From positions 1 to 64,000 of the forward strand of contig CAJOKE010000002.1 of NCBI GenBank assembly GCA_905235225.1: a stretch of DNA of 64,000 nt, read 5' to 3'. Positions 1 to 8,303 of this stretch are shown piece after piece. The notes beneath the pieces are model-generated. The model saw only the letters and a list, made by a program, of their open reading frames with translations, was not told the origin of the DNA and made no database searches. The position numbers and the translations under genes were made by a program. Position 1 is the first letter of the stretch; each line of letters begins with the position of its first letter. The stretch is from Paludibacteraceae bacterium. GTDB lineage: Bacteria > Bacteroidota > Bacteroidia > Bacteroidales > Paludibacteraceae.

Positions 1-368
1 TAGATGACGTTATAGAACCAATCTGTACCACCATCAGCATTGGGACGGAAATAAACGGTGTATTTGCCATCTTTGAGAATTTCGCCATTCTCGCCATAGG
101 CATTTTCCATACCATCCGGATACCATTTATTGATGTTTTTACCGTCCATGCTTTTGGCAATCTTGAACATGTCAGTAGTTTTCAGATCAATCGTAACCAT
201 GAACTCATCAATGCCGGCTGCAGCTTCCGTGTTACGGGTAAGTTGGTAGGTCTCGGAAACCTGCCAATCAGTCATGCTACCAGCTACATAATAAATCGCC
301 TCTTCCACGGCGTTTGCAGTAAGAGCTGTCATCAACAGCGCGAACAATACAAAAAGACTCTTTTTCAT
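1..368 (-). CDS. Secreted protein, N-terminal part (gene runs off the left edge)
   Basis: The start codon is at 366-368 and the frame stays open to base 1, giving about 122 residues. The first 20 residues form a clear signal peptide (KK, a hydrophobic Leu/Phe/Ala core, then ANA). The mature part begins EEAIYYVAGSMTDW and later has GKYTVYFRPNADGG; it looks like a small beta-sandwich of the glycogen/starch-binding or SusE-like kind, but the rest lies outside the window, so no function is assigned. A TTTG-N20-TAATTTCG promoter at 401-432 would give a leader of about 27 nt. Known family: none recognised with confidence. Confidence 0.75.
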   Translation of the reverse strand, partial: MKKSLFVLFALLMTALTANAVEEAIYYVAGSMTDWQVSETYQLTRNTEAAAGIDEFMVTIDLKTTDMFKIAKSMDGKNINKWYPDGMENAYGENGEILKDGKYTVYFRPNADGGTDWFYNVI

Positions 369-400
369 ACACTTAAAAATTTGAGGGTTAAAATCGACTG

Positions 401-432
401 CGAAATTACGGCTTTATTTTGAACCGTACAAA
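401..432 (-). promoter_or_regulatory. Promoter of the secreted protein gene at the left edge
   Basis: On the minus strand TTTG (429-432) is followed after 20 nt by TAATTTCG (401-408), one base away from the Bacteroidetes TAnnTTTG -7 box. It points at the start codon at 368. Confidence 0.5.
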
Positions 433-469
433 TAAAAATGCAAAATTATTGTAAAAACCGGCAAAAAAC

Positions 470-506
470 GCAAAAAATCCCCCACCCTGTGTTGCAAGGC
501 GGGGGA
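470..506 (-). terminator. Rho-independent terminator
   Basis: CCCCC (479-483) pairs with GGGGG (501-505), extended by GG/CC. The position between is an A-C mismatch if read on plus but a U-G pair on minus, so the hairpin fits minus-strand RNA. It is followed on minus by a T-rich run (complement of 472-477). It lies downstream of the 33-aa ORF and probably ends the transcript arriving from the V-ATPase operon. Confidence 0.75.
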
Positions 507-543
507 AAAGAAGAATGATTACTTCTTTGTTTGTTGCTCTTGA

Positions 544-645
544 TTATCGTTCCCGTGGTTTATCCTTTCGGAAAGAGAGAATAAGGAACGGCACAACGGC
601 AATCGCCAAAAGGACAACCGTCATGATAATAACAGATGTATCCAT
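544..645 (-). CDS. Small single-span membrane protein, 33 aa
   Basis: ATG at 643-645 and TAA at 544-546 give 33 residues: a short polar start, a hydrophobic span at about residues 5-24, then a basic tail with RKDKPRER. It looks like a membrane-anchored micropeptide. It lies about 70 nt beyond the 133-aa ORF that follows ntpK and just before a strong terminator, so it may be the last cistron of the V-ATPase transcript. No family is recognised. Support comes from the coherent membrane-plus-basic-tail layout and the terminator placement; it could still be a chance frame. Confidence 0.5.
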   Translation of the reverse strand: MDTSVIIMTVVLLAIAVVPFLILSFRKDKPRER

Positions 646-714
646 AATTTTATTCTTTCATTAATTTCACAAAACATTATTTTCCAAATAGAAGACAATA
701 GGATGTGAAATGAA

Positions 715-1116
715 TTACCAGAAAGAATGAAACGGAAAACCGATTGAACAAGCGGGGATATTTAATTTGTGAAAAGCGTTGTCCGCCCACCACAAGGTGA
801 CGCGCAACGTTTCAGCGATGAGCCGAATGCTGTTTCTGCGAGACACTTGCGGGAAACGATACTGTGAAGCGGGAACCCGCCTATCACGTTGCATTTGCGC
901 CCAAAAGGGAGCCGGTGTAGTAACTTCCTGCCAGTCCGGCATGAGCGGACAAGCGTCCGGCATATCGACAACAGTCTGTTGAGGAAGAGAAGATCGGTTC
1001 TCAGAACAAGTGTACTCCACCCCTTGCGGCAGATGAAGCGGCAGGAGCAGAACAAGCAGAACAATATATTTGAAAACGGTACTCACAAAAAGAAATGCAG
1101 AGCCATAGCGAACCAT
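715..1116 (-). CDS. Hypothetical exported protein downstream of ntpK, 133 aa
   Basis: The frame begins 24 nt after the ntpK stop. Residues 8-30 are strongly hydrophobic and resemble a signal peptide or anchor. The rest is rich in Arg, Pro and aromatic residues, has three cysteines (VEYTCSEN, DACPLM, IPACSI) and ends in an FPFHSFW tail. I recognise no domain. Position and strand suggest translation from the V-ATPase transcript. A competing 100-aa frame on the same strand lacks a signal peptide. It may be a fast-evolving Bacteroidales protein or a spurious frame. Confidence 0.45.
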   Translation of the reverse strand: MVRYGSAFLFVSTVFKYIVLLVLLLPLHLPQGVEYTCSENRSSLPQQTVVDMPDACPLMPDWQEVTTPAPFWAQMQRDRRVPASQYRFPQVSRRNSIRLIAETLRVTLWWADNAFHKLNIPACSIGFPFHSFW

Positions 1117-1140
1117 GACTCTACATTTATAAAAGATGAA

Positions 1141-1569
<429 letters not shown>

Positions 1570-1599
1570 TTATTTAATTATTTACCATTTAGACGTTAA

Positions 1600-3399
1600 T
1601 TATTTGAAAGGCTGATAGCGAACACCTTTTCCTTCGTAGCCGGAGTTTTTGAAATACTCAACGAAAGTAAGACGCAAGGGGTGAACAAATGCACCAAGCG
1701 CAGACATAGCGAGGTTGAGTACGTGTCCGACCAGCAAAATGAGTATGAAGGGAATCCACTGCCAAGTAGCACCGGCAGTCGACCCACCCATAACCATCAA
1801 ACCGAGGTCGTTGAACGCGCCCCCCAACATACCGCCAGCCAATCCGAGAGCATACAAACGGATGTAAGAAAGAGTGTCGCCCAAGATACCAGTAGCCATA
1901 TTGTATGTATCCCACAAGCCGGCACCGATATTGACGAGCGGATTTCGTCCCGGGGTATTAAAGATGTAAATACCCAAGGCAGAAATAGCGGCAATGGTGA
2001 TAAGCACAATCTTGGTGACATTCATCGGCACTGAGAGAGCAAGACAAATAACGAAAGCGGAGATACCTCCGACAATGAGCAATGTCCATCCCCAAGTACC
2101 GAGCTGGGCACGGAAACCAAAGCGTTTGGTGTAGCAAACCGCCTTGATAACCATAGCGAGACAGATATGGAATACACCTATCAATATAGCCAAAACCATA
2201 GCAACATCGTAACCGCCTTCAAGTCCCTGTGCGGCATATGCGGCTTTGGTGAGATAGCGTACTCCCCCTTCGGTAACCACTTTGCCATTGAGGAAGAGGT
2301 AATCAATGCCCGGGAACAAGGCACTAAGATCCATACCGAACGCCGTCCCCAAGAAGAATCCGACCACCAATGTTCCGACTCCCAGTGTGGCAATGATAGG
2401 ACCAAGTCCTTCGAACATGCTGATTTTCACTTTGTTATAGTGAATGAGCAATCCCAACGCAATGAGCAAAATACCATATCCGGCATCGCCCATACACATA
2501 GAGAAGAACAGAAGGTAGAAAGGAGCCAAAACAGGTGTCGGGTCAAACTCTCCATAAGATGGCCAGCCATACATGCCGGTCAGCGGCTCAAAGAGGCGTG
2601 TGAACCAATTATTGTGCAGTTTAATCGGCGTATTGTCTTCGGGTTGAGGGTCTTCGGACTCGTAATAAAGAGCCTGTGGCAGCGATTTGAGTTTATCCTC
2701 CAACGCCTGCGTATCCTCAATCGGGCAGAAGCCTTCCAATACAGATAATGCACCGTCAGCTTTACTTTCGGTATTGAGTGTAACCTTCTTCCAGTCAATT
2801 TGTTTTTCAATATCAGCCAATTCGTTTTGGCAGGAAGCAAGTTGAGTCCGCTGCCATTCTTCAATTTGGGCGTTTACGGTTGCCAACTGCGTTTTGAGTT
2901 GCTGAATATCCAGTTCCAATTCATTTGCAGATTTGGTTAACTTGACTTCGGTAGCCACATCCAAATTAACCGCCGTATTATCAAGCGAAACGAAATAGAC
3001 AGTATCCTTTTGCTCCGCGATAATGACACCCCACTCCGCCACAAACTTTGATTTGGGACACGTGTAATAATACAAGGTGTATCCGGCTTGCTTGAGCTGT
3101 GCGACCTTATCCGAGGAGAATCCCCCCCAAACAGCGACGCGGTCAGCCTCTTGCTGCGCAGTGCGGATTTGTGAGTCGAGTTCGTTTTTTACCTGAAGCA
3201 GTTGATCCGAAGCCCCCTGACGAATAATACGCTGAATGTCAGAGCGGCGTGTGATAAGTTGCTGAAGTTCAGCATCATCCGCCAGTCCGGCAGCCCGTTG
3301 TGTAACATGTACCACCCCCGCATTCCGCAGTTCCTTCAAGAAGGAATCATAGTCGTGATGAAAAACGAGGAATGTATATTTCTTCATCGGAGTAATCAT
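1600..3399 (-). CDS. ntpI: V-type ATPase subunit I (stator, a-subunit type)
   Basis: A 599-aa protein. The N-terminal half (about 1-290) is cytoplasmic with predicted coiled coil near 160-200. The C-terminal half has about seven membrane spans. The segment LSYIRLYALGLAGG near residue 500 carries the arginine expected opposite the rotor glutamate in the ion path. The protein tethers the peripheral stalk and forms the two ion half-channels together with subunit K. Its ATG overlaps the end of ntpD by 4 nt, which indicates translational coupling. Confidence 0.95.
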   Translation of the reverse strand: MITPMKKYTFLVFHHDYDSFLKELRNAGVVHVTQRAAGLADDAELQQLITRRSDIQRIIRQGASDQLLQVKNELDSQIRTAQQEADRVAVWGGFSSDKVAQLKQAGYTLYYYTCPKSKFVAEWGVIIAEQKDTVYFVSLDNTAVNLDVATEVKLTKSANELELDIQQLKTQLATVNAQIEEWQRTQLASCQNELADIEKQIDWKKVTLNTESKADGALSVLEGFCPIEDTQALEDKLKSLPQALYYESEDPQPEDNTPIKLHNNWFTRLFEPLTGMYGWPSYGEFDPTPVLAPFYLLFFSMCMGDAGYGILLIALGLLIHYNKVKISMFEGLGPIIATLGVGTLVVGFFLGTAFGMDLSALFPGIDYLFLNGKVVTEGGVRYLTKAAYAAQGLEGGYDVAMVLAILIGVFHICLAMVIKAVCYTKRFGFRAQLGTWGWTLLIVGGISAFVICLALSVPMNVTKIVLITIAAISALGIYIFNTPGRNPLVNIGAGLWDTYNMATGILGDTLSYIRLYALGLAGGMLGGAFNDLGLMVMGGSTAGATWQWIPFILILLVGHVLNLAMSALGAFVHPLRLTFVEYFKNSGYEGKGVRYQPFK

Positions 3400-4022
3400 A
3401 GAGCAGCCTCCTTTCCTTGTTGCGCATTATCGGCTTCCCGCTGGCGTTTCGCTTTCACAATTTTTTGTGAGGATTTGGAGAGGTTTTCTTCGTCTTCCAT
3501 GAAGCGTTTGATTTTACGAATAGCGTCCTGGTAGCCCGGGATTTGCACTTTTTCAAAGAGATTAACCTTTTGTGTAGTCTTTTTACGCGCATACTCAAGC
3601 AAATCGACTTTTCGATGCACGAACTCCTGCCTGATGCCAATGTCTGCAATGGCTTTAAGTTGCTCAAATCCATCGTAGAACCACTTTGGTGAGTCGTAAA
3701 TGGAGAAAGATTTGGTTGAATAAACCACTTCCTCAAGAATAGGAATACGTACTCCCGCGATTTTTTTGACAGACATTTTGACATCATCGACATGAATGAG
3801 CGAAGTGTCAAATTCTCCCCAGAGCGCAATCATTTTGTCGTAGTCCTTAATGCGCCTGTTCACTTCCTCGTCAAGAGCTTTGACTTCGTCCTTCGCCTTT
3901 TTGACTTCCAGACGAAGTGCGGACTCTTTGCTTTGTAGCGTAGGAAGTGTCCTCTGCCGCATTTTAAGGTTTTTCTCCAATCCCTGCAGCGATGTTTTAT
4001 TAAATTGATAGGTAATAGCCAT
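3396..4022 (-). CDS. ntpD: V-type ATPase subunit D (central stalk)
   Basis: A 208-aa, largely helical and charged protein with long coiled-coil stretches at both ends (residues 10-75 and 150-200), as expected for the D subunit that forms the rotating shaft inside A3B3. The start MAITYQFNKTSLQGLEKNL is typical of the family. It lies 35 nt after ntpB and overlaps ntpI by 4 nt. No subunit F gene, the usual partner in the stalk, is seen in this operon; as far as I recall this is common in Bacteroidetes V-ATPase loci. Confidence 0.93.
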   Translation of the reverse strand: MAITYQFNKTSLQGLEKNLKMRQRTLPTLQSKESALRLEVKKAKDEVKALDEEVNRRIKDYDKMIALWGEFDTSLIHVDDVKMSVKKIAGVRIPILEEVVYSTKSFSIYDSPKWFYDGFEQLKAIADIGIRQEFVHRKVDLLEYARKKTTQKVNLFEKVQIPGYQDAIRKIKRFMEDEENLSKSSQKIVKAKRQREADNAQQGKEAAL

Positions 4023-4057
4023 GAAAAAATCGGATTATTTATTCATTTCCTATTTTG

Positions 4058-5383
4058 TCATTTATTCCAATATTTATCAACGAGAGCCTGCTTGATATTC
4101 ACCTCTTCGGGTTTGAAGTATTTAGCGAAGAGTTTCCAAGCAACATCCAGCATTTCCGTTGTGTCGATGTTGACATCAATAGCCAAGATGTCATTACTGT
4201 ACTCTTTAGCGAACTTGAGGCAACGCTCATCATAGTCGGTCAGATCGAAGCCGTTCTCGAGTTTAGTTTTGGCATTTGCAGCGTCGGCATAGAGGCGAAC
4301 GGCGGCGTTCATAACCTGCGGATGGTCTTCGCGGGTCTTTTTGCCGGCAACCAATTGTTTCAGACGTGAGAGTGAACGGAACGGGTCAACGATGACTTTA
4401 CCGATATCAGAGTCACGGCGCAGGTAAAGCTGTCCTTCGGTAATATAACCTGTATTGTCAGGAATAGCGTGTGTAATATCTCCACCGGAAAGTGTAGTAA
4501 CGGCAATAATTGTGATAGATCCGCCACCAGCCTCTTCGGGGAATTGAACGGCTTTCTCGTAAATCTTAGCCAAGTCGGAATAGAGAGAACCGGGCATCGA
4601 GTCTTTGGACGGGATCTGGTCCATACGGTTGGAAACGATAGCGAGTGCATCCGCGTAAAGGGTCATATCGGTCAAGAGGACAAGTACTTTTTCGCGTTTC
4701 TGCACAGCGAAATATTCGGCAGCCGTCAGAGCCATATCCGGAATAAGGAGTCGCTCAACGGCAGGGTTTTCCGTCGTATTGACGAAGGAAACGATGCGGT
4801 CCAGCAATCCGGCATTAGTAAAGACATTTTTGAAATATAGATAGTCATCATTTGTCAGTCCCATACCGCCAAGGATAATCTTATCGACCTGTGCGCGCAG
4901 TGCGACGTTAGCCATTACCTGGTTATATGGTTGGTCAGGATCGGCGAAGAAAGGAATCTTCTGTCCAGAAACGAGGGTATTGTTCAGGTCAATACCAGCG
5001 ATACCCGTAGCAATGAGTTCAGAGGGTTGTTTACGACGAACTGGGTTCACAGAAGGACCACCAATCTCCACTTCCTCTCCTTCAACCGCCGGTCCGCCGT
5101 CAATAGGTTCACCATAAGCGTTGAAGAAACGTCCAGAGAGTTGGTCGCTCACTTTAAGACTTGGAGCTTTACCAAGGAAAACGACTTCGGCATTGGTAGG
5201 AATACCTTCAGTTCCTTGGAAAACCTGTAGAGTGACCTCGTTACCCATAATCTTAACGACCTGGGCAAGTTTGCCATTCACGAGTGCAAGTTCGTCGTTT
5301 CCGACACCTTCGGCACGCAAGGAACAAGTAGCCTTGGTGATGGCAGTAATTTGAGTGTAGATTTTTTGAAATGCTTTTGCCAT
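4058..5383 (-). CDS. ntpB: V-type ATPase subunit B (non-catalytic)
   Basis: A 441-aa protein of the alpha/beta ATPase family. It contributes the non-catalytic nucleotide-site half in the A3B3 head. The P-loop position reads QKIPFFADPDQPYNQ rather than GxxGxGKT, which separates B from A. The segment GYITEGQLYLRRD is a strong family signature. In this genome ntpB is separated from ntpA by about 2.9 kb holding a lipoprotein gene and an M6-like gene. The 47-nt gap before ntpB is very AT-rich and could hold an internal promoter, though no clean TTTG/TAnnTTTG pair is seen. Confidence 0.96.
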   Translation of the reverse strand: MAKAFQKIYTQITAITKATCSLRAEGVGNDELALVNGKLAQVVKIMGNEVTLQVFQGTEGIPTNAEVVFLGKAPSLKVSDQLSGRFFNAYGEPIDGGPAVEGEEVEIGGPSVNPVRRKQPSELIATGIAGIDLNNTLVSGQKIPFFADPDQPYNQVMANVALRAQVDKIILGGMGLTNDDYLYFKNVFTNAGLLDRIVSFVNTTENPAVERLLIPDMALTAAEYFAVQKREKVLVLLTDMTLYADALAIVSNRMDQIPSKDSMPGSLYSDLAKIYEKAVQFPEEAGGGSITIIAVTTLSGGDITHAIPDNTGYITEGQLYLRRDSDIGKVIVDPFRSLSRLKQLVAGKKTREDHPQVMNAAVRLYADAANAKTKLENGFDLTDYDERCLKFAKEYSNDILAIDVNIDTTEMLDVAWKLFAKYFKPEEVNIKQALVDKYWNK

Positions 5384-5430
5384 TGCAATATTATGTTTTA
5401 TATTTTACACCTTATATATAATATATATTA

Positions 5431-7863
5431 TCAGCGAATAACGATTTTCCGCATCATAGTACCATCCGAAACGATATATAATCCGGGCTGATGAGGAATC
5501 ACACGACGCCCCTGCAAGTCATAAATGGTCACATCAGGGTTGGTTGTAATATTCTCAATCGCTTCCGGGTCGGGTTCCGGCTCCGGATCCGGTTCAGGAT
5601 CGGGTTCCGGTTGGGGTTCAATGTCATCGTCAGGATTGTGTATATCGTCATCCTGCTTAGATGGGTCAAGATATTCATAGAAGACAGCAATACGCTTCAC
5701 ATAAACAGCCTTAGTAGAATTGGTGAAGGAGATCATGAGACTTCCCGTTTTCGGTTCATCCAATTCGTAGGAAAAGACTGTCGGTGTTGTCGTCAATTCT
5801 TCTGAATTGCCAATAAAGTTACCGGCGAGATAGACATCCAACATTGCATCGCCATTACTTGCCATAAATGCCTCAACTTCAACTTTTTTGACGCCACATC
5901 CAGATGTTTCAGTAGTATAAAAACTAACTCCTTTGGACGGTCTGGTGCCAGAACCGAACTTGACAGCATTATTGTCAAATGTAATTTCAGCCTCGGGATT
6001 TCCGATTTTCACCTGCCATTCATATCCGCTCAAATCATTAGTACCGACACCGCATGCGGCAGTAAAGATATGCTCATAGTCGGTGCATCCATTTTCATCC
6101 TGGAAACGGCTGTTTTTGATCGTAATATAAATATCACTAACAATATCTGCCGCTGAAATATTCACAAAGAGAGAGTCTTTCGTAAAGGTGACAGCATCAG
6201 TCAGCGTTTTTCCCCCACATTCGACTTTAACGAAACAAGAGGCGGCAGCGGGAATGACATATCCGTCTTTTTGGCCAAAACTGATTCCAATATCCTTGAT
6301 AGAGTTTGTTTTGACATAAGCTCCGTTAAAATTGAAGTAGTCTCCGATTTCAACGCCTTTGAAGTCATAATTAACCCAAAATCTGGTATTGTCTTGAAAA
6401 ACGGCATAAACGCTACAATCGGTCATCGGATAAAACTTGTCACCAGCCTGTCCGGCATCGGGATTAGAACTGTTTTTCCGGCTTGCCCATCCTAAGAAAG
6501 TGTAACCGCTTTTAGGAGTTACATCGGGCAAGGTGACGCCGGCAAACGGAGCCTTTTCCTTAGCCGAAGTAACGGAAGCCGAACCGTGTTCGCCAACATA
6601 AAAACCGACTGTACATCCCTGCTCTACTCCCCCATTAAACAAGAAGCGGATAATGCCATTTGTTTCTGTAACATTAGCGAAATTCCACTTGGCGGAGAAC
6701 ATTGTTTTTTCTGTTGCACCGGCAGGGAAAGCATCGCCTTGCTTGCCTAAATAGCCATTATTAACTTGGTCGGGATTATATTTTGGTTCCTTTCCATCAG
6801 CCTCGATAATATCCACCAACAGACTTGGTTTGCCTTTAATCAAGACATTAACCTCATCGCCTTCCCATCTGGAACGGACATAGTCGATTTTAGTGAGCAA
6901 AAGTCCATGTCCCGGGATAAACTGATCCCACCCTGTTTGCTGGCGGTTCTCAAGAATGAAAAATTCACGCGGATCGGGATTATCGCCCAGTAAGTTAGTT
7001 TGACCGCTACGGGTAACGATAGCACAGTCGCCGGTTGTATTCAGATTACCGAGTTGCACATTCATCGGCTCGTTAAGCAGAACAGGCTCTACCCAGCCAA
7101 GATAAAAACGTTCGTAGGCACTATATGCAGCCGGAGTATTTCCGCCATTATTGTAGCAACCATGGTCCATGACATCCCAATCTCCAAGCGTTTTTTCAGT
7201 TCCGCCTTCGGTGTCGCTTAAAGTAGGCAAGCCCAAGATGTGCGAAAACTGGAATATCATTTCGCCAATTCCGGCACGAATCTTCTTCTCATTGAGTTCG
7301 GGGACATAGGCAAAGGTGCTGACCAGTTTATTATCCATAAACAAGTCCTCATCCAACACTCCAGCCTGCGGATAGATGTAGTTCGGTAATTTATCTGTTT
7401 CACCTTGTCCGGCATAGACAATTACCACCGCATCCACAAAACCGTCACCATCGGCATCATACTTAGCAAAATCAACACCTTGCTCATGTGCGAGTTCGCA
7501 AGCCTTGGCAACCATATTCTCCGCAGCCTTGTCATCCCCATCTTCATCGTTCGCTCCATAATACGAACGCTCCTTAGGCAGAGTGAACGGACCAACGACA
7601 TCAAATTGAGGCACAAACTTACCAAAAGACTGGTCGCTAAAGTATTTTTGCACCGAGCCGGTAGCCCCGCCGTAGGAATATGACTTTCCGTTAAAGAAGT
7701 CATTATACGCATTGACATCATTAGCGGCGTCAAATTGTACATCGCTAAATTCCGCCAATACAACCAATACCTTTTCGGGATAGGCATATTGTCCGTTACT
7801 TGCCGCAAAAGCGATGCAAGACAGGCATAACAGGCACATTATTTCGAAATATCGTTTCATCAA
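5431..7863 (-). CDS. Secreted M6-type metalloprotease-like protein with degenerate active site and T9SS tail
   Basis: An 810-aa exported protein. Residues 1-20 are a signal peptide. Residues 30-330 match the M6 (immune inhibitor A-like) fold: EKVLVVLAEFSDVQF, the Ca-loop-like DADGDGFVDAVVIVYAG near 136-151, and GDWDVMDHG after the active-site region. The expected HEFGHxLGLPD reads FQFSHILGLPT (204-214), so the first zinc His, the catalytic Glu and the third ligand are lost and only H208 remains. Residues about 415-490 resemble an InlB/Listeria-Bacteroides repeat (GYTFLGWAS). A PDPEPDPEPEPDPE linker precedes a type IX sorting tail (YDLQGRRV...PGLYIV...RKIVIR). It starts 2 nt after the lipoprotein stop, so co-expression is likely. 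It may act as a binding protein rather than a protease. Confidence 0.88.
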   Translation of the reverse strand: MMKRYFEIMCLLCLSCIAFAASNGQYAYPEKVLVVLAEFSDVQFDAANDVNAYNDFFNGKSYSYGGATGSVQKYFSDQSFGKFVPQFDVVGPFTLPKERSYYGANDEDGDDKAAENMVAKACELAHEQGVDFAKYDADGDGFVDAVVIVYAGQGETDKLPNYIYPQAGVLDEDLFMDNKLVSTFAYVPELNEKKIRAGIGEMIFQFSHILGLPTLSDTEGGTEKTLGDWDVMDHGCYNNGGNTPAAYSAYERFYLGWVEPVLLNEPMNVQLGNLNTTGDCAIVTRSGQTNLLGDNPDPREFFILENRQQTGWDQFIPGHGLLLTKIDYVRSRWEGDEVNVLIKGKPSLLVDIIEADGKEPKYNPDQVNNGYLGKQGDAFPAGATEKTMFSAKWNFANVTETNGIIRFLFNGGVEQGCTVGFYVGEHGSASVTSAKEKAPFAGVTLPDVTPKSGYTFLGWASRKNSSNPDAGQAGDKFYPMTDCSVYAVFQDNTRFWVNYDFKGVEIGDYFNFNGAYVKTNSIKDIGISFGQKDGYVIPAAASCFVKVECGGKTLTDAVTFTKDSLFVNISAADIVSDIYITIKNSRFQDENGCTDYEHIFTAACGVGTNDLSGYEWQVKIGNPEAEITFDNNAVKFGSGTRPSKGVSFYTTETSGCGVKKVEVEAFMASNGDAMLDVYLAGNFIGNSEELTTTPTVFSYELDEPKTGSLMISFTNSTKAVYVKRIAVFYEYLDPSKQDDDIHNPDDDIEPQPEPDPEPDPEPEPDPEAIENITTNPDVTIYDLQGRRVIPHQPGLYIVSDGTMMRKIVIR

Positions 7864-7865
7864 AA

Positions 7866-8303
7866 TTATTTCTTTTTTAGTTGAAAGTCTTGTTTAATTA
7901 TTCCAGATCCTGCGTTCCAATGGTCGCTTGATTCAACATTGCTATTATCGTACTCCATTTTCACACGAATGGTATCAGCCTGATATATTCCCGCCGTATC
8001 CGTTGCAATAACATCCACATATTCCACAGGGAAAGCACCATAATCAGTGGCTTGATATTCACCTTCTTTATCCGAGTAAGCCTCGGAATAGACCCCGTGT
8101 GCAGAAACGGTAACTCGTATATTCTCAAGCGGTCTCTTTTCATCGTCCGTGACAGTACCTGTTGCATCAATGGTCGCATGTGGACAACCGTATTCTACTA
8201 ACGGCGGATTTCCATACTTGCAACCAGCAAAGCATCCGAAACCTAAAAGGCTTAACAGTATGCCGATTAACGCATTGATCTTATTTAACAATTTGACTTT
8301 CAT
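7866..8303 (-). CDS. Small lipoprotein resembling radical SAM-associated putative lipoproteins, 145 aa
   Basis: The N-terminus has a hydrophobic stretch ending FAGC (C28), a plausible lipidation site. GNPPLVEYGCPHA leads into a carboxypeptidase-regulatory-like beta-sandwich (ATGTVTDDEKRPLENIRVTV, later DKEGEYQATDYG). This resembles the Bacteroidales group annotated as radical SAM-associated putative lipoprotein, recalled from memory; no radical SAM gene is adjacent. The ATG overlaps the ntpA stop by 4 nt, so translation is coupled to ATPase subunit A. Function unknown. With the M6-like gene it forms an insertion between subunits A and B. Confidence 0.8.
   Translation of the reverse strand: MKVKLLNKINALIGILLSLLGFGCFAGCKYGNPPLVEYGCPHATIDATGTVTDDEKRPLENIRVTVSAHGVYSEAYSDKEGEYQATDYGAFPVEYVDVIATDTAGIYQADTIRVKMEYDNSNVESSDHWNAGSGIIKQDFQLKKK

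Noticed and set aside
5384..5430. Separate promoter for ntpB after the M6-like gene
   Set aside because: The gap is AT-rich, but no TTTG with a correctly spaced TAnnTTTG was found; left undecided in the ntpB entry.
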